Assembly: GCF_020177335.1 (NCBI RefSeq)
Contig: NZ_JAIVMG010000008.1
Location: 62,001 to 126,000, forward strand
Length of the DNA: 64,000 bases
Direction of reading: 5' to 3'
Source of the DNA: Stappia indica
GTDB lineage: Bacteria > Pseudomonadota > Alphaproteobacteria > Rhizobiales > Stappiaceae
Positions 27,944 through 36,916 of the stretch are shown in pieces; position 1 is the first letter of the stretch, and each line of letters opens with the position of its first letter. The notes under the pieces were generated by a model. It had not been told where the DNA came from, did not search any database, and worked only from the letters and a program-made list of their open reading frames with translations. The position numbers and the translations under genes are program-made.

Positions 27944-28739
27944 TACGGCGAAGGGCAAGGTGCCGGCGCTTGAGGTATCGAACCTCAACGTGTTCTTCGG
28001 CCATGGCGAGAGCCGGTTCCAGGCGGTGAAGAATGTGAGTTTCGTTCTGCCGGAAGGGGCGAGCTTCGGCCTTGTCGGCGAGAGCGGCTCGGGCAAATCG
28101 ACGGTGCTGCGGGCGATCACCGGGCTGGTGCGCGACTGGTCCGGTACCATTCGGATCGCTGGGGACACCTTGGGCGAACGGCGCGAGACCGCCTTCTATC
28201 GCCAGGTGCAGATGGTGTTTCAGGACCCCTACGCCTCGCTGCATCCGCGCCATACGGTCGACCGGATCCTGTCCGAGCCGCTGCGCTTGCACCGGATCGG
28301 CGACATCGACCGGCGGGTGCTGCAGGCGCTGGACGATGTCGGCCTGCCGCGCGCCTTCCGGTTCCGCTATCCGCATCAGTTGTCTGGCGGCCAGCGCCAG
28401 CGAGTCGCGGTGGCCCGGGCCTTGATGCTGGAGCCGCGCATTCTGTTGCTCGATGAGCCGACCTCGGCGCTTGATGTGTCGGTGCAGGCGGAAATCCTCA
28501 ACCTGCTGACCGACCTGCGGGCGCGCCGTGGGCTGACCTATCTGATGGTCTCCCATGATCTCGCCGTGGTGGCGCATATGTGCGACCAGATCGCGGTGAT
28601 GCGTCTTGGCGAGATCGTCGAGGTGATGGGCGTTGCACAGATGCGCCAGGCAACCCCGCAGGACCCCTATACCCGGGAGCTGCTGCGGGCCAGCCTCGGT
28701 TACGACCGGGACTTCTTCTCCGCGCATATGGAGGAGTGA
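27936..28739 (+). CDS. ABC transporter ATP-binding protein (DppF type)
   Basis: 267 residues. It has Walker A GESGSGKS, Q-loop MVFQDPYASLHPRH, signature LSGGQRQR, Walker B ILLLDEPTSALD and MVSHDL. The order and the QDPYASL sequence are typical of the second ATPase of peptide importers. It closes the operon; the following gene runs on the other strand. Confidence 0.93.
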   Translation: MSDTAKGKVPALEVSNLNVFFGHGESRFQAVKNVSFVLPEGASFGLVGESGSGKSTVLRAITGLVRDWSGTIRIAGDTLGERRETAFYRQVQMVFQDPYASLHPRHTVDRILSEPLRLHRIGDIDRRVLQALDDVGLPRAFRFRYPHQLSGGQRQRVAVARALMLEPRILLLDEPTSALDVSVQAEILNLLTDLRARRGLTYLMVSHDLAVVAHMCDQIAVMRLGEIVEVMGVAQMRQATPQDPYTRELLRASLGYDRDFFSAHMEE

Positions 28740-28766
28740 GGCCGGCCGCTGGTTGGCGGCGAGCGG

Positions 28767-29288
28767 TCAGCTCAGATCGGTGAAATCGACTTCCGCCATC
28801 AGGTCGCCGGCAAGGTCCTCCAGCGCGGCGGCGAGAGTGGCGGTCTCCAGATCGACCGGCAGCACCACATCCATCTCCGCGCGGAACATCCGCTCGCCGC
28901 TCATGGAGCCGGCGAAGGCCTCGCTGGTCAGGTGGGTGATGCTGGCCCCCTTGGAGGCCAGCGCGCCGGCCAGCGAATGGACGATGCCCGGGTGGTCCTG
29001 GCACAGGATGCTGATGCGGGCGGTCTGGCCGTGGGTCTCCTGCGTTCCCGTGCTCTGGCGCAGCGTCGTGAGGATGCCTTCCTCCGTCAGGTTCGTCAGC
29101 GCCGCTTCCAGCTCCATAACCCGTTCGCCGGGCGCCTCAATGCGGACGATGCCGGCGAACTCGCCCGCAAGACGTGCCATCGAACTCTCGATCCAGTTGC
29201 CGCCATGGGCGGCGACCACATCGGCAAGGCGAACCACCAGGCCCGGTCGGTCGTCAGCGATCACGGTGAGGACAAGACTTGTCTGCAT
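28767..29288 (-). CDS. ACT-domain protein, GcvR-like
   Basis: 173 residues with two ACT domains in tandem: residues about 3-75 (LVLTVIADDRPGLVVRLADV, then GGNWIESSMARLAG) and about 90-165 (RISILCQDHPGIVHSLAGAL). This is the arrangement of the glycine-cleavage regulator GcvR family, which senses a small molecule, usually an amino acid. I start at ATG 29288, where the first ACT strand begins; an ATG at 29366 would add 26 residues without family similarity. No glycine-cleavage gene is nearby, so its target is open. Confidence 0.82.
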   Translation of the reverse strand: MQTSLVLTVIADDRPGLVVRLADVVAAHGGNWIESSMARLAGEFAGIVRIEAPGERVMELEAALTNLTEEGILTTLRQSTGTQETHGQTARISILCQDHPGIVHSLAGALASKGASITHLTSEAFAGSMSGERMFRAEMDVVLPVDLETATLAAALEDLAGDLMAEVDFTDLS

Positions 29289-29395
29289 GATAGGGCTCCG
29301 GGCAGCGTCCAGCGGGCTGAAAGGTCTTCGATCACAGTAGGCCCGCAAGCGGTCAAAGAAAACCACCCATGTTGCGGGGCGGGGCGTGGGAAACG

Positions 29396-29923
29396 TCAGG
29401 AGGCCTTGCGGCGTCCACGCTCCGGTTTGCCGCCCATCACCACGGAATAGAGGCGCTCGGCGACGCGCGTCATCTTGCCGATGATCCGCACCGGCAGCCG
29501 CGCCATCACCGGCAGCACGTCATGGCAGAAGGCGACCTTGCGCACATACTCTTCCACGTGCCACTCGAACCAGGTGTAGGCGGGGAAATAGGCGGTGTCG
29601 CCGGCAGTGAGCTTGCGCACCTCGCCATCCGGCCCGGTCACGGTGACCGACCCTTCGAGGATATAGACTGCCTCGTCACAGCCGAAATACCAACTGAACC
29701 GACCGGCGGTGCAATCCCAGACCGCCATGGTTGCATTGCGGTCGCTGCCTTCGGCAAGCTGGGCGCAGCGGGCCTCCGGTGTTCCGTCCAAAATCCAGTC
29801 CGGGTTGATAGGCTGCGGCTGCATGTCCACCGCCCCGAGCTGAGCGGACATAAAGCCGGCGGATGAGCGTTCGATCGGCGTTGCGGTCGTGCCGCTTGGC
29901 GCGCCTCCTGTCTGCCTCAGCAT
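29396..29923 (-). CDS. Cupin-domain protein (DUF861 type)
   Basis: 175 residues. The small beta-barrel core is seen in EAVYILEGSVTVTGPDGEV and LTAGDTAYFPAYTWFEWHVE, the cupin_3/DUF861 pattern. The usual histidine metal ligands are mostly absent, so it may not be an enzyme. The N-terminal 30 residues are poorly ordered in composition. A GGGAG site precedes the ATG at 29923. It lies alone on the minus strand between the ABC operon and the cobalamin cluster; the role is unknown. Confidence 0.75.
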   Translation of the reverse strand: MLRQTGGAPSGTTATPIERSSAGFMSAQLGAVDMQPQPINPDWILDGTPEARCAQLAEGSDRNATMAVWDCTAGRFSWYFGCDEAVYILEGSVTVTGPDGEVRKLTAGDTAYFPAYTWFEWHVEEYVRKVAFCHDVLPVMARLPVRIIGKMTRVAERLYSVVMGGKPERGRRKAS

Positions 29924-30110
29924 TCTTGTCGGTCTCCCTTATTCTTCCGGTTGTATGTCCGATATCCCGAAACGATGAAAATCAGGTTTCTGCTGCGAGG
30001 GCAGACGCCTGATCGGGACCGGGCGGGCGGAAAGGTCGCGCCGGGAGCGCCGCCGCGTCGTATTTCGCACTTGATGCCTGCCGCGCGCTCCACTAGCGTT
30101 CGCTGCAATG
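29924..30110. other. First part of the gap before the cobalamin cluster
   Basis: The gap before the first plus-strand cobalamin-cluster gene is 410 bases long. Its first half holds the upstream region of the cupin gene (minus strand) and probably the promoter of the cobalamin operon. I see no open frame with coding character here. The second half is described as a separate RNA-leader feature. Confidence 0.35.
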
Positions 30111-30333
30111 ACGGCGTCCCGGTGATAGGGACTGAAAACGATTCTGGTGGCGACCGACCCATATCGGGGGTCCAGTCCGGAGCTGTCCGACGGCGAAAGT
30201 CCTCAGGATGTGGGCCTGTCCCCCGCATCTGCTTTTGGCGTTTGACCGGTTTCTTTCCCACCGGCCGCCGTGTGTCGAGGATTTTGGGCGGTGCGTGTCG
30301 TGCCGCGAGACGGCCGACGAGGGAGTTATCTTG
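30111..30333 (+). promoter_or_regulatory. Possible cobalamin riboswitch, divergent
   Basis: This structured leader precedes the cobalamin operon. A GTCCC/GGGAC hairpin (30116-30132) is followed by an AAAA-CGA stretch, GGTG (30146-30149), a second hairpin (GACC-CCC / GGG-GGTC, 30152-30172), and AGTCCGGAGCTG (30174-30185), then CCGACGGCGAAAGTC. The order resembles the B12 riboswitch core (GGGAA, GGTG, variable hairpin, CCGGAGCTG, CCGCAACTG), but the GGGAA and CCGCAACTG boxes are poorly matched. Position and order support it; sequence alone does not prove it. Confidence 0.42.
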
Positions 30334-30594
30334 ATGATCCGTTTGTTTGCACCGGCCATCTGTGCCGGCGCCGTTGCCACGCTGCCAACGCTGGCGCAGG
30401 CGCATGTGGGCCATGTCGGCGAGCTGGCCGGTCATTCCCATTGGGCCGGCATCGCCGCGCTTGCCGGTGCCGCGCTGCTGGCCGGGATCGTCGCCGTGGG
30501 CCGCGCGCGGGCGCGGCGCAACAGCCGTAAGACCGATGAAGAGCAGACGGCGGGCGCCGAGGCGCCGCAGACGGTGCGGGGAAGCGAAGCATGA
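30334..30594 (+). CDS. Small membrane protein of the cobalamin cluster (DUF6732-like)
   Basis: 86 residues. An N-terminal hydrophobic segment (IRLFAPAICAGAVATLPTL) ends near AQA-H and is probably a signal. A His-containing segment HVGHVGELAGHSHW follows, then a second hydrophobic helix and a charged tail. This resembles the small DUF6732 proteins found beside cobalamin genes in related bacteria. The histidines suggest binding of cobalt or another metal at the periplasmic side (inference). The ATG at 30334 follows GAGGGAG. The stop overlaps the cbiX start. Confidence 0.7.
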   Translation: MIRLFAPAICAGAVATLPTLAQAHVGHVGELAGHSHWAGIAALAGAALLAGIVAVGRARARRNSRKTDEEQTAGAEAPQTVRGSEA

Positions 30595-31745
30595 GCGGCG
30601 CGATGACGGCCAATGGCGAAAAACTCGGGTTGATGATCTGCGGTCACGGCAGCCGCAACCGGGGCGCGGTTCAGGAGTTCGCCCGTCTGGCCGAAGGGCT
30701 GAAGGCACGCTTTCCCGACTGGCCGGTGGAATACGGTTATCTGGAATTCGCCAATCCGGTGATCAAGGACGGGCTCGACCGACTGCGCGCGGCCGGCTGT
30801 ACCCGCATTCTCGCGGTGCCCGGCATGCTGTTCGCCGCCGGCCACGCCAAGAACGACATCCCCTCCGTGCTCAACACCTATCAGGCGCAGCATGACGGGG
30901 TGACCATCGACTATGGCCGCGAACTGGCGGTCGATACGCGGATGATCGCCGCCGCCGCCGACCGCATTCGCGAAGCACTCGCGGCCGGCGACGGCGATGT
31001 GCCGCTGCATGAGACCCTTTTGGTCGTGGTCGGGCGCGGGGCCTCCGATCCGGATGCCAATTCGAATGTCTCCAAGATCACCCGCATGCTGTGGGAAGGC
31101 TTCGGCTTCGGCTGGGCGGAGACCGCTTATTCCGGTGTGACCTTCCCGCTCGTCGGGCCGGGATTGGAACATGCGGCGAAGCTGGGGTATCGGCGGATCG
31201 TCGTCTTCCCGTATTTCCTCTTCTCCGGCGTCCTGGTCTCGCGCATCTACAACCAGACCGACGAGGTGGCGGCACGCCATCCCGAGATCGAGTTCCTCAA
31301 GGCCGGCTATCTCAACGATCACCCGCAGGTGATCGACACCATGGCCGATCGGGTGAGCGAGATCCTGCAGGGCGCCAACCTGATGAACTGCCAGATGTGC
31401 AAGTACCGCGAGCAGGTGCTGGGCTTCGAGGCGGATGTGGGCCGGGCGCAGGAAAGCCATCACCACCATGTGGAAGGGCTGGGCGCGGATGCGGAATGCC
31501 AGCTCTGCGACGTGACCTGCACCGGCGCCTGCGAGGAGCAGGGGGCGACGGGGCATCACCACCACCATGATCACGATCATTCCCACGATCACGATCACGG
31601 GCACGGGCACGGGCACGGGCACGGGCACGACCATGGCCACCACCATCACCACCATGGCGATGGCCATCATCACGACCATCATCACCCGGTCTATCCCCAT
31701 GCGGACCACCCGCTCGGGCCGAAGTCGATGAGGCGGGACGGGTGA
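30591..31745 (+). CDS. cbiX: Sirohydrochlorin cobaltochelatase, CbiX type, with His-rich tail
   Basis: 384 residues. Two CbiX repeats are seen: the first begins LMICGHGSRNRGAVQEFARL with the catalytic HG, and the second contains VVVGRGASDPDANSNVSKI. After about residue 260 comes NCQMCKYREQVLG, a CxxC site like the iron-sulphur motif of long CbiX proteins, then CQLCDVTCTGAC. The last 70 residues are a histidine-aspartate-glycine tract, probably a cobalt/nickel/zinc store. CbiX inserts cobalt into sirohydrochlorin early in B12 synthesis. It overlaps the genes on both sides by 4 bases. Confidence 0.9.
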   Translation: MSGAMTANGEKLGLMICGHGSRNRGAVQEFARLAEGLKARFPDWPVEYGYLEFANPVIKDGLDRLRAAGCTRILAVPGMLFAAGHAKNDIPSVLNTYQAQHDGVTIDYGRELAVDTRMIAAAADRIREALAAGDGDVPLHETLLVVVGRGASDPDANSNVSKITRMLWEGFGFGWAETAYSGVTFPLVGPGLEHAAKLGYRRIVVFPYFLFSGVLVSRIYNQTDEVAARHPEIEFLKAGYLNDHPQVIDTMADRVSEILQGANLMNCQMCKYREQVLGFEADVGRAQESHHHHVEGLGADAECQLCDVTCTGACEEQGATGHHHHHDHDHSHDHDHGHGHGHGHGHDHGHHHHHHGDGHHHDHHHPVYPHADHPLGPKSMRRDG

Positions 31746-32404
31746 GCGGCCGGGCTCCGGTCCGCTACGACTACGAAAAGGATCCGGCGGCGATCTATCG
31801 CCAGTCGTTTGCGATCGTGCGGGCGGAGGCCTATCTGGAGCGGATACCGGCGGATCTGCATCCGGTGGCGATCCGCCTTATCCATGCCTGCGGAATGCCC
31901 GGGGTGATCGCCGATCTGGCCTGGAGCGACGGTGTCGCGGCCAGGGTCGCGGCGGCGCTTCGGGATGGGGCGCCGGTTTTCACCGATGTGCGTATGGTCG
32001 CCGAGGGCATCATCGCCAGCCGCTTGCCGGCGCAGAACCGGGTTCAGTGCTTGCTGAACGATCCGCGCACGCCGGATCTTGCTGCCCGGCTTGGGACCAC
32101 TCGGTCCGCTGCGGCGGTCGATCTGTGGCGCGAGGAACTGGCCGGTGCGGTGGTGGTCATCGGCAATGCGCCGACCGCGCTGTTTCATCTGCTGGAGCGG
32201 ATCGGCGAGGGTTTCCCCGAGCCCGCGGCGATCCTCGGCTTTCCGGTCGGCTTCGTCGGCGCGGCGGAATCGAAGGAGGCGTTGATCGCCAATCCCTTCG
32301 CCATCCCTTATCTCGCTCTGCGCGGCCGGCATGGCGGCTCGGCCATGGCCGCCGCTGCGCTCAATGCGCTGGCCGGCGGCGTGCCGGAGGAAGCGCCGCG
32401 ATGA
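31742..32404 (+). CDS. cobH: Precorrin-8X methylmutase
   Basis: 220 residues, starting at GTG 31742 as GTGA with the cbiX stop. It moves a methyl group from C11 to C12 of the ring to give hydrogenobyrinate (or its cobalt form). The conserved LIHACGMPGVIADLAW carries the catalytic His, and GFPVGFVGAAESKEAL and RGRHGGSAMAAAALNAL are family hallmarks. It may act on cobalt-precorrin-8 (CbiC) if cobalt is added early here. Confidence 0.95.
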   Translation: MSGRAPVRYDYEKDPAAIYRQSFAIVRAEAYLERIPADLHPVAIRLIHACGMPGVIADLAWSDGVAARVAAALRDGAPVFTDVRMVAEGIIASRLPAQNRVQCLLNDPRTPDLAARLGTTRSAAAVDLWREELAGAVVVIGNAPTALFHLLERIGEGFPEPAAILGFPVGFVGAAESKEALIANPFAIPYLALRGRHGGSAMAAAALNALAGGVPEEAPR

Positions 32405-33606
32405 GTGCCCCCTGGCTCACCCTGATTGGCATCGGTGAGGATGGCTGGGACGGTCTCGGCCCACTCTCCCGCCAGGCGCTTTCCGAGGCCGGCGCGATCT
32501 ATGGCGCCAAACGCCATGCGGCGCTGCTGGAGGGCAAGTGCGGACCGGTCATCCCCTGGCCGGCGCCGTTTTCCGCCGGTGTGGAGGCGCTGATGGCCCG
32601 GCGCGGTCAGCCGACCGTGGTGCTGGCAACCGGCGATCCCATGTGGTTCGGCGTTGGCGCGACCCTGGCCCGCCGGCTGCCCGCCGGTGAAATGACTGTG
32701 CTGCCGGGGCTTTCCGCCTTTTCTCTGGCCGCCGCGCGGCTCGGTTGGCCCTTACAGGAGACGGAGCTTTTGTCGCTGCACGGCCGTCCGGTCGATACCT
32801 TGCGGGCGTTTCTCCGCCCCGGCGCACGGCTGCTGTGCCTGACCTCCAGCGCCGAGACGGCTGGAAGCGTTGCCGATCTTCTCGCCGATGAGGGCTATGG
32901 CGACAGCCGGATGACCGCGCTGGAGCATCTCGGCGGCCCGCGCGAGCGCCAGATTTCCGCCCGTGCCGAGGGCTGGGCCGAGGAAATCGCTGATTTCTAC
33001 GTGCTGGCAATCGAGGCGGAGGCGGTGCGCGACACGCCCTTGCGCGCCCGGGTGCCGGGACTGCCCGACGATGCTTTCCGCCATGACGGCAAGATCACCA
33101 AACGCGAGATCCGCGCCGCGACCCTGGCCCGGCTGGCGCCGGTCGCCGATGCGATGCTCTGGGATATCGGCGCCGGCTCCGGCGCCATCGGGATCGAGTG
33201 GATGCGCGCCGCGCGCGGGGCACGGGCGATCGGACTGGAGCCCAATGCCGGGCGCCGGGCGACCGCGCGGGCCAATGCGGCGGCGCTGGGCACGCCCGGG
33301 CTTGAACTGCTGGATGCCACCGCGCCGGAGGGGCTTGCCGGGCTGCCGTCACCGGATGCGGTGTTTCTCGGCGGCGGTCTGACCGCGCCGGGCATTGTCG
33401 ATGCCGTGATGGAGCGCTTGCGCCCTGGCGGGCGGCTGGTCGCCAATGCGGTGACGCTGGAAAGCGAGGCAGTGCTTCTGGCTGCCTACGCCCGCTTCGG
33501 GGGAGATCTGTGCCGGTTGTCGATTGCCCGGGCCGCGCCGGTGGGTTCCCTGACCGGCTGGCGCCCGCTGATGCCCGTCACCCAGTGGAGCCTGATCAAG
33601 CCGTGA
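32401..33606 (+). CDS. cobL: Precorrin-6Y C5,15-methyltransferase (decarboxylating), CbiE-CbiT fusion
   Basis: 401 residues with two domains. Residues 1-200 form a CbiE-type tetrapyrrole methylase (LTLIGIGEDGWDGLGPLSRQ; VVLATGDPMWFGVGATLARR). Residues 210-401 form a CbiT-type class I methyltransferase with the AdoMet motif LWDIGAGSGAIGIEWMRAA. Together they methylate C5 and C15 and decarboxylate the ring side chain. ATG 32401 overlaps the cobH stop. Confidence 0.95.
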   Translation: MSAPWLTLIGIGEDGWDGLGPLSRQALSEAGAIYGAKRHAALLEGKCGPVIPWPAPFSAGVEALMARRGQPTVVLATGDPMWFGVGATLARRLPAGEMTVLPGLSAFSLAAARLGWPLQETELLSLHGRPVDTLRAFLRPGARLLCLTSSAETAGSVADLLADEGYGDSRMTALEHLGGPRERQISARAEGWAEEIADFYVLAIEAEAVRDTPLRARVPGLPDDAFRHDGKITKREIRAATLARLAPVADAMLWDIGAGSGAIGIEWMRAARGARAIGLEPNAGRRATARANAAALGTPGLELLDATAPEGLAGLPSPDAVFLGGGLTAPGIVDAVMERLRPGGRLVANAVTLESEAVLLAAYARFGGDLCRLSIARAAPVGSLTGWRPLMPVTQWSLIKP

Positions 33607-34334
33607 CCCGCCCCGGAACCCTTTATGGCGTCGGTCTTGGACCCGGCGACCCGGAGCTGATGACCGTGAAGGCGCATCGGTTGATTTCCGCCGCGCGCGT
33701 CATTGCCTATCCGGCGCCGGACGATGGTCCGAGTTTCGCCCGCTCCATCGCCGCCGACCTGATCCCCGAGGGCGCGCGCGAGATCCCGATCATCGTGCCG
33801 ATGCGGGTGGAGCGCTTTCCCGCGCAGGCGGTCTATGACCGGGCGGCGGAGGAGATTGCCGCCGAGCTTGCCGCCGGCGCGGATGTGGTGACCCTGTGCG
33901 AGGGGGATCCGTTCTTCTATGGCTCCTTCATGTATCTGTTCGAGCGGCTGGTCGATCGGTTTCCTTGCGAGATCGTGCCCGGCGTCACCTCGCTGACCGC
34001 CTGTGCGGCGCGCCTGCGCCGGCCATTGACCGCGCGCACCGACGTGTTGACGGTGATCCCCGGTCCGCTCCCCGATGAGGAGATCCGCGCCCGGATCGAG
34101 GCGGCTGGTGCCGTCGCGATCATGAAGGTCGGCCGCCATCTGCCCCGTCTGAAACGCCTGCTCGGCGAGATGGGGCTGCTCGACCGCGCCGGCTATGTCG
34201 AGCGCGCGACCCTTGCCAGTGAACGGGTGCTTCCCCTTGCCGAGGCCGGTGAGGCGGGAGCCCCCTATTTTTCCATGATCCTGCTTTACAAGGGAGAAGA
34301 AGCGTGGATGCTTCCCCCGCGATCCTCGTCCTGA
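33603..34334 (+). CDS. cobI: Precorrin-2 C20-methyltransferase
   Basis: 243 residues. GTLYGVGLGPGDPELMTVKA is the usual start of the CobI/CbiL methylase, and CEGDPFFYGSFMYLFERL and VPGVTSLTACAARL are further family blocks. It uses AdoMet to methylate C20 of precorrin-2 or its cobalt form. I start at GTG 33603, overlapping the cobL stop. Its end overlaps the next gene by 31 bases in another frame. Confidence 0.94.
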   Translation: MTRPGTLYGVGLGPGDPELMTVKAHRLISAARVIAYPAPDDGPSFARSIAADLIPEGAREIPIIVPMRVERFPAQAVYDRAAEEIAAELAAGADVVTLCEGDPFFYGSFMYLFERLVDRFPCEIVPGVTSLTACAARLRRPLTARTDVLTVIPGPLPDEEIRARIEAAGAVAIMKVGRHLPRLKRLLGEMGLLDRAGYVERATLASERVLPLAEAGEAGAPYFSMILLYKGEEAWMLPPRSSS

Positions 34335-36124
34335 CGCCGGCCGCCGTGCCGGTGGCTCGGCGGATTGCCGCCGCCATGCCAGCCGCCAAGCTGCACGGGC
34401 TTGCCCGCCGGGTGACCGGCCTCGATGTGGCCTTTGCCGAAACGCTCAATCACATCCGGGCGCTCTATCAGGCCGGGACGCCGATCATCGGTGTCTGCGC
34501 CTCCGGCATCCTGATCCGCGCTCTGGCGGCGGTGATCGAGGACAAGCGCTCCGAACCGCCGGTGCTGGCGGTGTCGGAGGATGGCGCCAGCGTCGTGCCG
34601 CTGCTCGGCGGGCATCGCGGCGCCAATGCACTGGCGCGGCAGGTTGCCGGAAGCCTCGGCGGCCATCCGGCGATCACCACCGCTGGCGACACCGCGCTCG
34701 GGATTGCTCTCGATGCGCCGCCCAAGGGCTGGTGGCTGGCCAATCTGGACGATGCCAAATCGGTGATGGCGCGGCTTCTGGCCGGGGAACCGGTGCGCAT
34801 CGAAGGCGGTGCGCCCTGGCTGAGCCGTGCACGGTTGCCGGTCGCCGACAAGGCGGAACTGACGATTGCTGTTACGGAAGAACGTCGCACCGGAGGACCG
34901 GACACGCTGGTTTATCATCCCAAGCGTCTGGCGGTCGGCGTCGGCTGCGCCCGTGGCTGTCCGCCGGAAGAGCTTCTGACCCTGGTGCGCGGCGTGCTGG
35001 CCGAACAGGAGCTGGCCGAAGGCGCCGTGGCGCTGGTCGCCAGCCTCGATCTCAAGGCGGACGAACCGGCGATGCACGCGCTTGCCGAGGCCTTGGATGT
35101 GCCCTTCCGGGTGTTTTCGGCGGAGCAACTGGAGCAGGAAGCCCCGCGTTTGGCGACACCCTCCGATGTCGTGTTTGCCGAAGTCGGCTGCCACGGCGTC
35201 AGCGAGGGAGCGGCCCTTGCCGCGGTCGGCGCCGAAGGGGCCTTGCGGGTCGCCAAGCACAAGAGCGCCAATGCCACGGTGGCCGTTGCCGTTGCTCCGG
35301 CGCCGATCAACCCGGCCGCCGTAGGCCGGCCGCGCGGATCTCTGTCGGTGATCGGCATCGGCCCGGGGCGGGACGCCTGGCGCACGCCGCAGGCCTCGCG
35401 GCTGCTGGCCGACGCGGATGAGGCGGTCGGCTACTCGCTCTATCTCGATCTTGTTGCGCCGCTGGTTCAGGGCAAGCCGCGTCACGCCTTCCCGCTCGGC
35501 GCGGAGGAGGAACGGGTGCGTTTTGCGCTGGAGCGGGCCGGCGAGGGTCGCTCCGTGGCGCTGGTCTGCTCGGGCGATTCCGGCATCTATGCCATGGGGG
35601 CGCTGGTCTACGAACTGCTCGACCGGCCGGTGGCCGAGGGCGGGGTGAGCGATGCGGCCAAGCGCGTTGCGGTCGTCAACGCGCCGGGCATTTCCGCGCT
35701 GCAGGCGGTGTCCTCTCTGATCGGCGCGCCGTTGGGCCATGATTTCTGCACCATTTCCCTGTCCGATCTGCTGACGCCCTGGGAGGCGATCGAGCGCCGG
35801 CTGGAGGCGGCCGCGCGCGGTGATTTCGTCATTGCCTTCTACAATCCGGTGTCGAAGCGCCGGCGCAGCCAGCTTGCCGCCGCCCGCGAGATCCTGCTGG
35901 CCCATCGCCCGGCGGATACGCCGGTGGTTCTCGGGTCCAATCTGGGGCGCGAGGGCGAGAGCGTCAGGGTCACCACCCTGGAAGCCTTGACGGTGGACGA
36001 GGTCGACATGCTGACCACGGTTCTGGTCGGCTCTTCGGCCTCGCGCGCGGTCATCGCCGGATCGGGCAAGCCCTTCGTTTACACGCCGCGCGGCTATGCC
36101 AAGCGTATCGAGGAAAAGCTATGA
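34304..36124 (+). CDS. cobJ: CbiG-CobJ fusion: (cobalt-)precorrin-5A hydrolase plus precorrin-3B C17-methyltransferase
   Basis: 606 residues. Residues 1-340 are CbiG: the N-terminal part has GVCASGILIRALA and LLGGHRGANALAR, and the C-terminal CobE-like part has VGVGCARGCPPEELL and SLDLKADEPAMHALAE. Residues about 345-606 are CobJ/CbiH (SVIGIGPGRDAWRTPQA; CSGDSGIYAMGALVYEL; VVLGSNLGREGE). CobJ contracts the ring by methylating C17; CbiG opens the lactone and releases acetaldehyde in the early-cobalt route. The start is GTG 34304 with AAGGGAGAAGAA before it. CbiG-CobJ fusions are known but tell which route operates. Confidence 0.93.
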   Translation: MDASPAILVLTPAAVPVARRIAAAMPAAKLHGLARRVTGLDVAFAETLNHIRALYQAGTPIIGVCASGILIRALAAVIEDKRSEPPVLAVSEDGASVVPLLGGHRGANALARQVAGSLGGHPAITTAGDTALGIALDAPPKGWWLANLDDAKSVMARLLAGEPVRIEGGAPWLSRARLPVADKAELTIAVTEERRTGGPDTLVYHPKRLAVGVGCARGCPPEELLTLVRGVLAEQELAEGAVALVASLDLKADEPAMHALAEALDVPFRVFSAEQLEQEAPRLATPSDVVFAEVGCHGVSEGAALAAVGAEGALRVAKHKSANATVAVAVAPAPINPAAVGRPRGSLSVIGIGPGRDAWRTPQASRLLADADEAVGYSLYLDLVAPLVQGKPRHAFPLGAEEERVRFALERAGEGRSVALVCSGDSGIYAMGALVYELLDRPVAEGGVSDAAKRVAVVNAPGISALQAVSSLIGAPLGHDFCTISLSDLLTPWEAIERRLEAAARGDFVIAFYNPVSKRRRSQLAAAREILLAHRPADTPVVLGSNLGREGESVRVTTLEALTVDEVDMLTTVLVGSSASRAVIAGSGKPFVYTPRGYAKRIEEKL

Positions 36125-36900
36125 CGGTTCATTTCATCGGCGCCGGTCCCGGCGATCCGGACCTGATCACCGTACGCGGGCTGAAGCTGATCGAGCGGTG
36201 CCCGGTCTGTCTCTACGCCGGCTCGCTGGTGCCCGAGGCGATTGTCACGGCGGCGCCGGAGGGCGCGCGGGTGGTCGATACCGCGCCGCTGACCCTCGAT
36301 GAGATCATGGCCGAGATCGTTGCTGCTCACGAGCGGGGCGAGGATGTCGCCCGGGTGCATTCCGGCGACCCCTCGCTCTATGGCGCCATTGCCGAGCAGA
36401 TCCGCCGGCTGAGGGCGCTGGAAATCCCCTTCGACGTCACGCCGGGCGTGCCGGCCTTTGCGGCAGCCGCCGCCGCGCTCGGCCAGGAACTGACCGTGCC
36501 GGAGATCGCCCAGACGGTGATCCTCACCCGCACGGCGATGAAATCCTCGGCCATGCCGGAAGGCGAGGATCTGGAAACGCTGGGGCGCAGCGGCGCGACG
36601 CTGGCGATTCATCTGTCGGTCCGGAACCTGCGCGAGATCGAGCGTCAGCTGTCCCCGCTTTATGGCGCCGATTGCCCGGTGGTGGTCGCCTATCGGGTCG
36701 GTTGGCCGGACCAGTCCTTCATCCATGGCACCCTGGCTGATATCCGCGACAAGGTGCGCGCGGCCAAGATCACCCGCACGGCGCTGGTCTTTGTCGGTCG
36801 GGCGCTGGAGCCGCACGCGGATTTCCGCGATTCGGCGCTTTATGACGCCGCGCATGTGCATGTGCTGCGGCCGAAGAAGAAAAAGCCGGCGCAAGCCTGA
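36121..36900 (+). CDS. cobM: Precorrin-4 C11-methyltransferase
   Basis: 259 residues. VHFIGAGPGDPDLITVRGL opens the protein; VHSGDPSLYGAIAEQIRRL and VTPGVPAFAAAAAALG are the diagnostic CobM/CbiF blocks. It methylates C11 of precorrin-4 or its cobalt form. ATG 36121 overlaps the fusion-gene stop. It is the last gene of the first plus-strand cobalamin block, and a lysine-rich tail (PKKKKPAQA) closes the protein. Confidence 0.95.
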   Translation: MTVHFIGAGPGDPDLITVRGLKLIERCPVCLYAGSLVPEAIVTAAPEGARVVDTAPLTLDEIMAEIVAAHERGEDVARVHSGDPSLYGAIAEQIRRLRALEIPFDVTPGVPAFAAAAAALGQELTVPEIAQTVILTRTAMKSSAMPEGEDLETLGRSGATLAIHLSVRNLREIERQLSPLYGADCPVVVAYRVGWPDQSFIHGTLADIRDKVRAAKITRTALVFVGRALEPHADFRDSALYDAAHVHVLRPKKKKPAQA

Positions 36901-36916
36901 CGGTGGTCCGGCGCCC

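Noticed and set aside
28767-29366. Longer start of the ACT-domain protein at 29366
   Set aside because: The added 26 residues precede the first ACT strand and carry no family feature; ATG 29288 begins exactly at the domain.
31546-31700. Repeated CAC/CAT-rich units looked like a small tandem repeat or CRISPR-like array
   Set aside because: The units are 3-9 bases, irregular, in frame, and encode the His-rich tail of CbiX. No spacers.
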